Positions 1 to 11,500 are shown, counted from the stretch's first letter. The stretch: 49,335 nucleotides of DNA from Priapulus caudatus (GCF_000485595.1 NW_014577078.1:636794-686128), one strand, 5' to 3'. The notes: generated by a model not told the origin, from the letters alone. Translations and numbers: made by a program.

Positions 1-51
1 GAGGGTGTTTCTTATTTATTCATTTAAAAGCTAATCTAATTTACAAGAATT
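1..51. repeat. direct repeat copy A (also at 7306-7356)
   Basis: The first 51 bases are identical to 7306-7356, beginning GAGGGTGTTTCTTATTTATT and ending in TTTACAAGAAT. After that the two loci diverge. The second copy lies about 130 bases upstream of the SAP-domain ATG, so this block may be the 5' part of a multicopy element. The window boundary cuts this copy. Confidence 0.9.
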
Positions 52-641
52 GTAATATCTTATAAACGACATATAGTTTCAGTTATAATATGGATAAATT
101 TGCCCTAAAATGAATATCGTTCGGTTAAATAGCATTTAAGTATAAATATAATTGCACTTTTGTGATTAGTCCTCGGTCTGTAACGTGCAAAATAAATTGT
201 AAAATACGCAACTTTTTGGGGGTGGCAGCACGGTCGCGGGTGTCATGGCGCCGTTCAAATTTCGTAGCGTTGATGTGTAATTAATTATAACAATTAAATT
301 AGGTATCTGGTGACAAATACATGTGGGTATAGACGATTTGTTATACAGTAAGTACAGTTGTATGCAGTTAAATCTTAGAGGCTACTGTCCCTTTAATGAT
401 TTTTCGTATAAATTCTGCAATCACTGTTGGCGGAGAGCACCAATAATACCAGCGTATGAAATGCAACCGATTCACCAGTTATTCGTGGGATTCCCATAAG
501 TAGCAGCATAACAGCATGGGTAGTAGTATCGTATCATCTCCACCACCAGCACACAATCGTTGTTCGCTCTCTCAGTTCTGGGTTGATCTCTGTTCACTCC
601 TGCGGAGGCATGGCTGACGCGCTCGTTTTGTCGTCACTGTC

Positions 642-770
642 ATGGCGGAGAAATACCGTGAAGTTGTCATTCAGTACCCAACCCTAGCGCTGTCTCCTAC
701 TGACATCGACGACGCAATGTTAGCTACGCTGACCTCACACTCGAAGAAAGTTTGGCTACGCTTGATTGCC
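642..770 (+). CDS. possible first coding exon, unrecognised
   Basis: The frame MAEKYREVVIQYPTLALSPT then DIDDAMLATLTSHSKKVWLR ends at a GTAAGG donor after position 770, just before a GTGC-repeat that would be intronic. The ATG lies in a good context (GTCATGG). No domain is recognised and no following exon was found. The stretch upstream contains another ATG at 610 in a different frame. Support is limited to frame, composition and the donor. Confidence 0.22.
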
Positions 771-795
771 GTAAGGCGTAAATTTATTATATTCA

Positions 796-823
796 TGTGT
801 GCGTGCGTGTCTGCGTGCGTGCA

Positions 824-871
<48 letters not shown>

Positions 872-872
872 T
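796..872. repeat. GTGC microsatellite
   Basis: Tandem GTGC units with a few variants. The three-frame periodic Ala/Cys/Val/Arg peptides read through it are artefacts. Confidence 0.95.
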
Positions 873-2156
873 GGCTGCAATGCGAACTGCAGGCGGCTGC
901 TGCATATCTCACGGTAAAGCTGGAGGGAATCACAGATGATACGTGAAGCTGGGTATGAAGGCGGTCGTTATGATCGGTAGGAACGTCGAATATACGAATG
1001 AAGGGAAAATAAACATGTGCAAGAGAGGGAAAAGGAAGCATGCTGGAAGCATTAAGCCTACTAGAGGTGATATAAATTCAGATTGAATTTCAATTTGGTT
1101 TCGATCGCGTGGATGCACGCAGTATATTGAGAGATCGTACAAAGGTCATGATGGTCACGTTTTTAACGCGTGTTCATTATAACCTCGCACGTTGCGAAGC
1201 TTGCTAATACTGTGAAATAACGCGATGAATTTGCGAATGACACCGGAAAAAAAAGCGAAATTCCAGACAGCATATTGTCAAAATGGCTGCCGCGATCATG
1301 GGCCGTGTGTCGTCGCTTCTCCAGTGAGATTACCCAGGCTGACTACCCACCAATGTTGCTGACGCTATAGGTTAGTGCAGATATGAATGATAACCAATAT
1401 TATAATTTAAACTCAGTATAATTAACGATAAACAATACTAGTAAAAATGAGTATGTACAGAGGTGGCACCTAGTTTTAGCCATCGAATAAGAATAAAAGT
1501 GAAAAATCGGTAAAACTTCGCATAAAAGCTTGACTGTATCCAGTAGTAGTAGTAGTATTCAACACCTGAAGCGTGTTCATTGATGAGGACAAAATCTACT
1601 AATGCGGAAAGCTATCTTGCTATGAATTTTATTTCTGTAATTTATATAGGAAATAACCTTGCGCATTAAAGTAATCGCAACGTTGGTCATTGTTCGAGAA
1701 CAAATTCACACCGATCCACTCTATCGGCTGCTCTCTGACGTCACATCTTCCTCACGAGATCTTCAGATTCAGATAACAGCAGGATCCGTTCCTCTCAGTT
1801 TGGACACTACCTTGCGTACACAGTTGTACATATCCTCGTGGTGGCACGTATTTATGTGCATTTTCACCTGCAGTATGGTCAGTGGCAGTAGTTATAACAC
1901 TCCTCTACTCTGCTAGTCTCAATTCTTCCCGGGATTCCACGCAGGATGACGTTACGTTTCGGTCAGCGTCCGGTAGATGTCGCTGCATGAATCTGTAGTA
2001 ATCGCGTAGTCCTGTTCTAGACAGAACGGTCGACGTGCTTCACATAGCGACATTGGGATCTACACTCGCAATCGTTATACGCTCGTCATACTCTGACATA
2101 AACCATTACATGTGACAACGCCTCGCAGCCCGACATAGCTGGTACGTGCTGACACA

Positions 2157-2172
2157 CACCCGTACGCACGCA

Positions 2173-2203
<31 letters not shown>

Positions 2204-2295
2204 GCGCGCGCGCACGCACACACGCACACGCACGCATGCACGCACACACACGCACGCACGCACGCACACACACGCACGCACACACATACGCGCAC
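2157..2295. repeat. CA / CACG microsatellite
   Basis: Alternating CA and CACG tandem units with interruptions. Open frames through it, on both strands, are low-complexity artefacts. Confidence 0.95.
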
Positions 2296-2558
2296 AGCGC
2301 AAGCACGACCTTTCTTGGTGTGACACACCTATTTCATCCGCCCCTCGGTATCCTCATTTCATCGCACGCTCGTCGGCTGGCGACGACGACGCCACCTGTC
2401 GTCGTGAGTCCACCATCCGCCGATTTCTCATATCGCACGTATCCGCCAAATCTCTACGCGAACGTCGGCTCGGCGACCAAGTAACGACCGTACGAAACTC
2501 TCCCCCAAAGGCGGTAAAAAAAAATTCGGCGGCAGGCCATGCATCACAATGCAGCTAC

Positions 2559-2736
2559 GTCGGCGTGGTTCGATGCGGGCTTGGTCGTCGTCGAGGTCTT
2601 CGCGAGGCTGTAGAGCGGAAGGGCGGGGCAGTTGCGCATCCTCTGACCCCAGACGACCTCGGTATTGCTGCGCGCGCGTTGGAAGCTCGGACTTATGTGC
2701 GTGTTCAGTAGGCGTACGTTCTCCGGCGCCATTACC
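2559..2736 (-). CDS. probable further exon of the minus-strand PDZ scaffold (linker)
   Basis: On the minus strand a TTTTCTCAG acceptor is followed by one base and then an open frame VMAPENVRLLNTHISPSFQR, continuing for about 59 codons to a possible GTAGCT donor, or to a TGA at 2544-2546 if no splice occurs. The single leading base fits the phase-2 end of the exon at 3793-4016. Nearly three quarters of codons in this frame end in G or C, like the confirmed exons, while an overlapping longer frame has mixed third positions. No domain is recognised. It may be a linker, or the C-terminus of an isoform. The overlapping frame, rich in charged residues (DLDDDQARIEPRRR), is an alternative reading. 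Confidence 0.38.
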
Positions 2737-2960
2737 CTGAGAAAAGACGATATCGACAAAGACGTTAAAGACGTTGCCTGACTGTGGCATACACTAACTA
2801 ACGTATGCATGTTAATGTGGCAACGTTATGTTAATAAACATGCACAACATACACTAACTTATACCCCGTACAGACTGCAAATTTGACCCTACATCAAATT
2901 AGTCCGAGCCAGACGCGCGCTAAATATTTGCAGTGTGTACATGCTATCCCGGACAAAATA

Positions 2961-2967
<7 letters not shown>

Positions 2968-2999
<32 letters not shown>

Positions 3000-3026
3000 G
3001 TATATACTATATATATAGTATATACA
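2968..3026. repeat. AT-rich dinucleotide tract with short palindromes
   Basis: TA repeats followed by a palindromic GTAGTATATACTATATATAG block; able to form small hairpins. Confidence 0.9.
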
Positions 3027-3792
3027 CTAATAAACGTTATGCTTGCTTTGCGCTCACTTCGCTTTTTTGTCGTTCCACATAGACGAGTTCTCGAATATGG
3101 CTTGGTACTAATTCGTAATGGCTTTTATACTTTTAAGGTAATGACGCTTCAATTATAATAATAACAAATATATTTATTTCTATTACTGAAGTAATACAAA
3201 GTATATTACTCGTATAAAAGATTAAAAAACTGTATATGTATTAAATTTACATATTAATATATAACATGTGTTATCTAAAATGTGATAACACGGAGATATT
3301 GCGTTCTCAGAGGACACGGTGAGCAGGTCTATGGCTCTGAATTAATTTACAGTTAGCCCCTGGTTACGAATACATCTAGTTTTATTCAATCCAATTCAAG
3401 TTCATTCGTGAATTCGATTGTTTCCGAATATATCAAAGCTGAAGAAGGGTGAATTGCTTTATATGTGCAGACTGTGGTATTCGTGGGTTGCATTCGTGAA
3501 TATCCCGATAAATAACTAGCTGTTCACAGACACGCGCGAAAACTCTCTGTACTCCCGGAATGTGTTACAGTACATGTACACTGTAAAATGTACAATGTAC
3601 AATGCACAATAACATCAAGAACTAATAATGTATATTGTTATTATGTTATTAATATATAATTTAATTTATTTTCTTTATTAACCATATAATAAAACGGTTA
3701 TCGACCTCATCACAGGTCGATAATTGTATAATGTATTATTAGCTCTTGATAACATGTACAATGTAAATGTAACAATACATTGGTGATACTAC

Positions 3793-4016
3793 CGTAAGCA
3801 ATCACTGCTGTTATCCGTGTCAGACGTCACCATCTCTATTCTCACGGGCGGCTTCGGCCTCGTCATGTTCTGATAGGTCGGCGAACCTAGCTTTGTCCCA
3901 CACCAGGTGCCGCTGCGCTCTCTCGACGGAAACATCTTGCTTTTCGTGTATGCCTGTATGGATGCGCTAAGCTCGGGAAACCTGCCCAGTAGCAGAACCA
4001 TCGGCCCCACCGTCGT
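3793..4016 (-). CDS. MPDZ/PATJ-like scaffold, last PDZ strand plus linker exon
   Basis: A CACGCAG acceptor on the minus strand opens this exon in phase 0, directly continuing the exon at 7968-8084. It begins TTVGPMVLLLGRF, the final beta strand of the second PDZ domain, comparable to the VTLEVGR end of the matching vertebrate domain. About 60 residues follow that are rich in Ser, Thr, Pro and basic residues and look like an interdomain linker, ending SDTDNSSDCL. Codons are strongly G/C-ending. Two ends are possible. A GTAGTA donor after position 3793 would leave phase 2. If unspliced, the frame reads into a TAG stop at 3789-3791. I prefer the donor, because the family usually has further PDZ domains and a phase-compatible exon lies at 2559-2736. 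Confidence 0.75.
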
Positions 4017-5227
4017 CTGCGTGTAAAACGGAAAATGCAGTTTGCAGTCTCGGGAGCGAGCTAGATGATCATTACGTTTCACGAGTAGCAGTTTTTCGTT
4101 GTCGCAATTAAGTTTGGTGGATTAGGCGGACGGTGCGTTGGTATAAGACGAGTAGGCGCGCGATTATTGCAATTCCGTTGATAATTTCGCTTGTTTAATG
4201 CAATTTCGTGCTATCATCTAAATCACTTACTGCATTTACGGGGTTTCTACGTGCCGGGTATAGCGGGGGGCGACCGCGCCGTAGAACATATTGCTTTTTT
4301 TGTAATGTTACCAAATCTTTCATCAGAAATGTTTTACGGTTTATAACGGATAAATCTGGCAGAACAGTCACCCTGTGATTTCGTGACTCACACACACACA
4401 CACACACACACAAATAACCTTGGTGACAAACAAGAAAGCTGTACTTTTGTTCTGGTGGCTCTGGCAGATTCATTAGGAAGTATAACTTTGAAATCTCATT
4501 TGCTGTTAAATGAGGTCTCGTTTATGCATTATTGAAATCGTCTCCGGTGTTGTTATACTTCTAGTACTGAATTTTCACGTTCCGTAAATAAAATGGCTTT
4601 ACGATATAGTATTATTGTTAATAAAGGTTTATTTTAGAAACTTAGTATACCGTCGTGGACTATGTATGAAATGAATAGCGCAAGTAAATAATTGTCATAT
4701 AATCGGTGGGTCTGTACGTGCATTTTTATGACTTTGTGTTGACGTATGGTTTAGTTTTTGTTTTGCCCATCTTTCTACTTTGCCTATACTGTGGCATATC
4801 CTATAGTCAGATAGCTTTTAGTCAGATATGTGGGTATGCATGTCCAGTATCTGCTGTTAAAAACATTATTCAGTTGAAATACTAAGATTCTATGCCAAAA
4901 TTGTCCTTCAAATTAGAGAGCAAATACTAGTAAGAGTATACGAGTAATTTCATAAAAGATGAACAAGCCGAAAATGAGCAAGGAGGAAGAGGAACGTGTC
5001 TACACAGAAAGACATACAAGCAGGCGCGGCGTCACGGGGGGGGGGCGGTTGCCCCCTATGATTTTTAAAAAAAAGGGGGAAAAACAAGTGTGACGGGCCT
5101 GAATGCTGTTGTTGTGCGGGGGAGAGGGAGGATTCAGCCCGAATCCCAGCTCTTGCTAATTCTAATTATTAAAACCCTTTCCTTGCGGGCTCAGACTGCG
5201 GGTCCCGGCCGCGTCTATTTTTGCTGT

Positions 5228-5532
5228 ACCACTAATGCGTAACGCTGTTTTATGGTGCCTTGTGACCATAAACCTAAGGACGTGGATATTCGTCCGAGCA
5301 AAATATACACACAAGTACAAACAGTCAACCTAACCCAGCCCTAACCGTAACACTTACTCTAAACCGACTCGGCTATCTTATATACGCGTGTCATAGTACC
5401 CAACTTAATCTATGGTGTATAACCTTTCGTAGTGATGCGCAACGATGCTCGGACGAATATCCACGTCGCTAACCCTAACCCTAACCCTAATCCTAACCCT
5501 AACCCATAGCGTTACGCGTTACGCAGTAGTGC
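5228..5532. mobile_element. short inverted-repeat element carrying telomere-like repeats
   Basis: Two nested inverted pairs bracket this stretch. CACTAATGCGTAACGCT at about 5230-5246 pairs with AGCGTTACGCAGTAGTG-type sequence at 5508-5532. A perfect 22-bp pair lies inside: 5279-5300 (starting GACGTGGATATTCGTCCGAG) against 5446-5467. Between the inner arm and the right end sits a CCCTAA array (5469-5505), and degenerate CTAACC/CCTAAC units lie at 5325-5365. There is no coding capacity, so it is a MITE-like non-autonomous element. Confidence 0.65.
5469..5505. repeat. interstitial telomeric repeat (CCCTAA)n, first array
   Basis: About six CCCTAA units, one with a T variant, the complement of the animal telomere repeat TTAGGG. 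It lies inside the inverted-repeat element 5228-5532. Confidence 0.92.
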
Positions 5533-6355
5533 CGTTTACTAGCCGGGGGTGCTGGGGGTGCTGCAGCACCCCCTGTTTTTTTAGTTGAGTAGTGCGTGTT
5601 CACGTACACGGCTAACTACGAACTCGCTTATAACGAAAACAATGCCAAGCTATGACAAAAGAAGCGTCAAAGCCGCCGCTTGTCTGTGTAGTATGGTAAT
5701 TATTTATTTATTTTTAGTTGAGTAGTAATTTAATAATGTTTTCTCAATAAAATGAATGCATGCTGGGGCGTATGCTGGAAACACGCTGCGGAACTTTCGA
5801 GTGTTTACGGGCACCTCGTCAGCTGCGTGTAAATTACGCATGGTTTTACCTGTAAATTTTAGGCTTGATGAATCGCAGCAACTAAAATGGCAGACTGCGC
5901 TTGCCGTACCGAAATCGTACGCAAGATTTACTTAAATACTGCGTTGATAAATCGCAACTGCGATTGTGTAGGTCGATTGCCGTCCCAAAGATTACGCAAA
6001 ATATTTTTGCGTAGCCAGCTCGATGAAATCATGGAATCTAGTCCCTCTGGACCCCACCCGTCAGGTAGCCAGCGCACACGTATGCAGTCTAACAGTTTCC
6101 AGGGCGTGTCAGGGTGGGGTCCAGGGGGTCGCGGCCCCCCCCCCCCCCTTCGCCGTGCTCGCAAGTTTGGGTTACGGTTAGACCACCTCCCTGGTACAAA
6201 TCCTGTACACGCCCCCTGGTTTGCCCCCCCCCCCCTAAGAATATACCATGGCGCCGCCCCTGCATACAAGCACGCACACGCACGTATTTAGGCATAGAAT
6301 AGAGCTACAGGAGGGTTGAGGTGGAGGAGGTGAAAGAGGGGGAAAGGGGGCGTAT

Positions 6356-7002
6356 AAAGCCCGCCGCACACGCTGTGGAACTTGCTGCGTGCGTGCGTGC
6401 GTGTGTGTGTCTGTGTGTGTGCGTGCGTGCGTGTGCGTGTGTGTGTGTGTAAATGTGCTCAGCCACTTCTGTAGCCGACCAATAGCAGGCGGTTAAGCGA
6501 ATCACATGATTTCAACATGGCAGCGCCCGGGGCAGCGCCCTGCGGAATGGTTGGAGAAGTTCAGCAGCTGCTGGAGGAGAAATTCATTGAATTATGACCG
6601 GAATATCAGTGTTTATACGATGTTACGTATCAACTGCAGAATTCAAAGATAGGGACAAGCGACAAGTGGAACTCGAAGAATTTTTGCCACAAAGTTGGAA
6701 TAGAACGGTAGGTAATTTTTTCCTCAAAAGTTATTACTAACTACTAACGTCACTAAATATATCCTCAAGTTCGTGTCGAGCGTTTGTTTACATTGAATGG
6801 AGCCATGTTAAAATCATGTGACTCGCTTAACCGCCTGCTATTGGTGATATGTGGTATATAGTGATCACTGATATCAAACGTGTGATATTTTCCACACGAC
6901 CTAGATCGATGGATTTTGCATCCGCACACGTGGAACTTGCAGAGCCACTTTCCACGTGTGGAAGTTGGCGCAGCAAGTTCCACAGTGTGTGCAGCGGGCT
7001 TT
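6356..7002. mobile_element. 647-bp inverted-repeat element with a second inverted pair nested inside
   Basis: The outer arms 6356-6389 and 6969-7002 match at about 32 of 34 positions (AAAGCCCGC, then CACACGCTGTGGAACTTGCT). Inner arms at 6479-6521 and 6802-6844 share CCAATAGCAGGCGGTTAAGC and ATCACATGAT in inverted order. A GT/GC microsatellite (6385-6450) lies just inside the left arm. No coding capacity. Flanking sequences on the two sides both contain GAGGTG and GGCGTATAAA, possibly a degenerate duplication of the target. Confidence 0.7.
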
Positions 7003-7305
7003 TTAAAGAGGTGCGAGAGAATAAAGGCGTATAAATTAGAAGCGATCAGTGGCGTAGCTTGGCACTAAGCATTTAACGATAAATTTAAAGGTAGAGTTTA
7101 CTCTAGGTTCTAGGGTTATTTTCAGCTAATTTAGGTTATAATTACGCTACAAGAAAAGTTTCATGGTTCAATCACCATTAGAAATATTTTTTTTTTATGT
7201 TTTAAAACTAACGACTACAGTTTGATTACAACGACGGTGGCGCCACTCAAAGCGCACGATCTGATAAGTTGCGCAAAACCACTTTCCAGCCAATGGCTAC
7301 AGACC

Positions 7306-7356
7306 GAGGGTGTTTCTTATTTATTCATTTAAAAGCTAATCTAATTTACAAGAATG
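7306..7356. repeat. direct repeat copy B, upstream of the SAP exon
   Basis: Identical to positions 1-51. It is preceded by CTACAGACC, whose reverse complement together with the adjoining GAGG also occurs near 170-182, hinting at a more complex arrangement of the same repeat at the left edge of the window. Confidence 0.9.
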
Positions 7357-7486
7357 AGGTACTTTGGAACTAAAAAACCAGGTGGCGTTGGGACGCAACC
7401 AAGTTCTTTCAGCAAAATCCCGCTGAGCTTCAACTCTGTTTGTTGTTTCATTTGATTTTACGCAAATTATACGCATCGTTATCAAA

Positions 7487-7590
7487 ATGCCCAAAAGGAA
7501 ATACGTAGAAATGAGTTTAAATGATCTAAAGACAGAACTTAGAGCCCGAAAAAAGAAAGTATCAGGACGAAAACGGGAATTAGTAGCAAG
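7487..7590 (+). CDS. first coding exon of a SAP-domain protein
   Basis: An ATG in the context ATCAAAATG opens 34 codons plus two bases, ending at a GTAAGC donor. The peptide starts MPKRKYVEMSLNDLKTELRA and continues RKKKVSGRKRELVAR. This matches the SAP motif, a helix-turn-helix DNA-binding module (L-x-x-LK-x-EL-x-x-R, then VSG-x-x-x-EL). Many invertebrate genomes hold large families of proteins with an N-terminal SAP motif, a SWIM finger and a YqaJ-type nuclease that behave as mobile elements; this start resembles them (family knowledge, not searched). The upstream 50 bases at 7306-7356 are repeated at the very start of the window, which also suggests a repeated element. No downstream plus-strand exon was found, so the gene is incomplete or dead. 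It lies inside an intron of the PDZ gene on the opposite strand. Confidence 0.6.
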
Positions 7591-7797
7591 GTAAGCAAGA
7601 AACTGTGAGCGTAGACTGGCACCCGGTCGCCAGTGCCACACGCTACACTAACGTCAGTGTAGCGAAGGATACTTGCCGGAGGCGTGTATTTTTTTCCTAG
7701 GTCAATCAAGAACATAGGGCTCTAACGAGCGCTGCCATTGGTTGATACAAATCACGTGCCTCAAACTCCTGTTTTATGGTGCATTCACTGCATTGTG

Positions 7798-7855
7798 ACC
7801 CTAACCCTAACCCTAACCCTAACCCTAACCCTAACCCTAACCTAACCCTAACCCT
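7798..7855. repeat. interstitial telomeric repeat (CCCTAA)n, second array
   Basis: Nine to ten CCCTAA units with one shortened unit. It is preceded by GTTTTATGGTGC and TTGTGACC, as is the element at 5228-5532, so both arrays seem to belong to the same repeat family. It is in an intron of the PDZ gene, next to a GA-rich tract (7856-7958). Confidence 0.93.
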
Positions 7856-7967
7856 ATTTAAGAGAGAATGAGAGAGCGAGAGATAGATAGATTAATAGCG
7901 AGAGAGAGAGCCAGACATACAGACAGACAGAGAGAGAGATGGGAGAGAGAGGGGGGATGAGACCTAC

Positions 7968-8084
7968 CCAGAGTAGATTCGCTACTTTTTTCTGCGACCA
8001 CCGTCGCACGTCCTGTCCGTTCACCTCGAGTATGCGATCGCCTTGTCGGATCTTGTTACTTCGAGCGGCTGGACTGTCTGGTTG
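7968..8084 (-). CDS. MPDZ/PATJ-like scaffold, second-half exon of the next PDZ domain
   Basis: This 117-nt exon of 39 codons is phase 0 at both ends, with a TTTCAG acceptor and a GTAGGT donor on the minus strand. It encodes DSPAARSNKIRQGDRILEVN followed by GQDVRRWSQKKVANLLW. GDRILEVNG is the core PDZ signature. The VNG-x-DVR-x-x-SQ stretch with an LL at the end of helix B resembles the PDZ domain that follows the GGSDT domain in MPDZ/PATJ, so domain order is conserved as well as sequence. At the first position of helix B it has W rather than H, followed by S, so it is not an ordinary class I pocket. The first half of this domain must lie in 8085-12990 and was not identified. A telomere-like array starts within the intron just downstream. 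Confidence 0.85.
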
Positions 8085-8469
8085 CTGAAACATCATCGAT
8101 TCAAATAAGTTCACACCCAACCGCTCTCTCTCTCCCGTGCGTGGGATCATTCAACCGTCTCTATGATCACATGAAGTGTTAACGAAATGGATCGTGTGTA
8201 GAGAAATGTGGCAACGTCTATTTCTTGAGCGATTATATTTCAGACGAGGCGTTTCCTCGTTCACGGGGATTCTTGCTGAATTCACGTGCTTGGGAGTCAG
8301 AACCACTGCAAATCAGACGTCATTATACACAATTTTCTCCAGTATTTCTTCGTGGATTAGTGAATTTTCAGTTTTTGCAATGAATCGTGCGCAGCAAATT
8401 CGAGTATTTCCGGCTACTGCAAGTTGTGTTATACGGAGATTATAGACCCGGAATTGACCGAGTTGTTAC

Positions 8470-8497
8470 GAGTGACGTCATTTGCCACGTCACTCGG
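8470..8497. promoter_or_regulatory. paired TGACGT motifs forming a short hairpin
   Basis: CGAGTGACGT and ACGTCACTCG are exact complements separated by eight bases. Each contains a CRE-like core. No gene start was recognised nearby, so the function is unknown. Confidence 0.25.
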
Positions 8498-8599
8498 CAA
8501 CGGACTGCGTATTTTGTTCAATATCGTTTTTTATTAGGTATCGAATGTTGTTATGTTTTATCGAAGTGATTTCAGAAGTATTGTCTATTTAATATAGTA

Positions 8600-11500
8600 T
8601 CACAAGCATGCAAACATTACCTTTTAGTAAAAATATATCATCTTTGCAATATTACGCACAATGATGCACAACTGCCGGATGGAAAGGGCTAAATGTTGCA
8701 GCAAAGGGACTTAGTCCTCGAATGATCCAGGTATAATATTTCATATAGCAACTTAATCACGAAACAGCAATATGAATATATATAGCTGGAAAATAACCAC
8801 GAAGCGATGACGCATATTGCGATGTATCAACTATGTATGTAGCAGCATTAACCTAGTGAATAAGCAGTAAAAACCAACGAAGATTATTCACCTGATCTCA
8901 TTGATGCAGTCGCACGTACATATAACAAGACAGCATTATTTATTGCAAAACAGCTGCCTGCTAAATCGAATAGGTTCAGTATAGTAACGTTATCCGATTT
9001 ACTACATGACATTCATGCATATATTTGTGCAATTTCTATATAACACACCTGCTGAATATTTCTGCAGGGATTTATAGATTATTTCAATTGGAGTAGGGAC
9101 ATTTATTTCATCTTTTTACTTACCACCCACGTGATGAAAACGCCTATTCCGTCCCTGTATAAAAAAACACAATAGCTGAGATTACCTTCTTGCCACATCG
9201 TGAAAATCTCTGATAATTTATGATAGATAATCGAGATACCAATCGATACTCATTTCTCAATCAGCTGTACAGATGGTCGGGAAGTTGTAGGCATCGACAA
9301 AACACGGTGGAAAATATCGTCTGATAAATTTAAATGATCTCGTTATGACAAGTTTTAATGAATAATGACGAACTTTTAGACGGAATACGTTAGTAACGCA
9401 ATAAGCACCTGAGCCAACGTCAACATCCCTTGTAGCTTTACATATCTAAATTAAAAAATGTTACTCTTTTAATTATCTCTGTCTCTCGTATACATTTATC
9501 GATCTCTATCTTATCATTTACCATTTATTATATTGACAACCGATGAAGGAAAAGTAATATACAGTAGTTTAAAGTAATACACTCACTTTCTTCCTAATAT
9601 GCTAATGCCGAACTTGCAGAAAGGATTAGGCTTTGCTATCTCCACCGTTGCAAATTTTTTTGGCGCTGAAAGAAAATTGAAATCCACATAGCGATGACAA
9701 TAATGGCGGATCGATATTTAGCTGGAGTAAGTTCACAGAGAACAAATATCCATATCATATACGCACAGAGGCAGCGCGCGGCAACAGAAAGGCCTACTAT
9801 CTGTCCAGCTGCGCCATAGATATCCCTAAATGCAGTATTATGGACAGAGTCAATGGGGGTTTTGCACAATGATATGAGATGTGCAGCTAAAAGAAATACA
9901 GTAGTACGAATCTCTGACAATTCTCCATGGCAACCGAAAAACAAGCAGGAGGAAATATCCATGAAATGTAGGCATATTAAGTTGCGTTAATGGCAAATTA
10001 AAAACGACGAGGCAACTTTATACGAAACGCAGATGCTGTATGTGAATATTTTATTCAAATCTGTGTGATGTAGTCACTATTCGCCCAATAAAGCCAATAA
10101 AAGACGTGTTACTTCTTTAATAACACGTTTCGCGGCTTAGTTAGAACTAATAAACCTAGCTTGTCGCAGTGCAGGATCGGACTTGTTATTCATATGGTCA
10201 TAGACTCTGGGGCAGATGATATAGTAGCTTTACTCCGGGGAGTTTAGAGAAATGAAAGGCATGCCCAATAGATGTAAATATCGCTAACATGAATGTAATA
10301 ACTAGCAGAAAAGAATTGAAATTAACCTTACTTACTAAATTCTAATTTAACTACTATCATTATACAAGACTTTTATGTGATGCCATTTTAAGCTATTAAG
10401 CTAGCGACAAACTATTATAAGATGGGCTTATATGAATAGTCATTATATAAAACAAGTCTTTATTGCGCAGTCGGCTCACATGACAGTCGGTTTTAATTAA
10501 ACAATGTTAAGATAATAACTATCGCATTAAATAGGGTCGGAAACGACATTAATCTGTTAATGCTCGCCTATAAACCGCTTATTCAACATTTAGAGACAAG
10601 CTTGGTAGCGTACGAAATCCTCGCATGATAGCAAAATCGCTTCAGCGCAGGAATTGGTAAAAATGTCTCATTTTTACAAGAAGGTACTTCATCCAAGCCC
10701 GTCTCCGCGAAGCACCAACGCGCACGCGCGCAGTGCACACACAGCGAGATCAACAGCGGCACACACATACACACAGAGAGAACAACAGCGTATTTTATGC
10801 GGTTATGTGCAAATCGCGAGCTGATTCGTATCTGTTCTACTGTCATTTCTAAATGTGCATCAACTCTGTTATAACCATAACAGGCAAACTACGATCTCAG
10901 ATAAGCGCTCATATAGTCAGTATGCGCTATTTTCACTGCGTGGGTTTTGTGATGTTTCGCTTGATGGCACTGACGACATTGACTCGAGCCGGATAACCCC
11001 AAGGGAGAATAACATTAACATGTTAATTATTGATTAGGTTTCATTAAAATAATCGTACCAGGAAACGAGCATAAAATTCTGTGAATACAAATAATTTCAA
11101 TATTTTAATGATAATTTAGTGTTTTTTAGGCATTTCCTTTGAGCTAGGACAAACACTTATAGCTGCACTGTAACAAATTTTACAGCGATCTTCCAGGACA
11201 ACATCGACCTATAGTGCTAGTTATTATTTACATATATACATGGTTTTTACTCGTGCTATTTACCAAAAACGTTTCATGGGCGCAAGCATTTTAAATCGCG
11301 CGTGCTATGCATAACAGGAAAATCTCGATGCGCGAAAGTCCGATTAAAATTTCATTATACTACGGAGATGCGATGCGTTGCTATGGTCACATGCGAAGGC
11401 TCGCGGCGGTTCTACCTACGCATACTCCACTCACTCTAATTACTCCAATGATTCTACTGTAGCTTGCTATCGCAGTAACTGCAACTCGTGATCGAACAAA

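Noticed and set aside
4195-4473. 92-residue minus-strand frame
   Set aside because: Contains a CA-repeat-derived Cys/Val run, no domain, and codon use unlike the confirmed exons.
5887-6291. 134-residue plus-strand frame starting MADCACRTEIVRK
   Set aside because: It crosses poly-C and repeat-derived sequence with matching overlapping minus-strand frames; no domain or splice logic.
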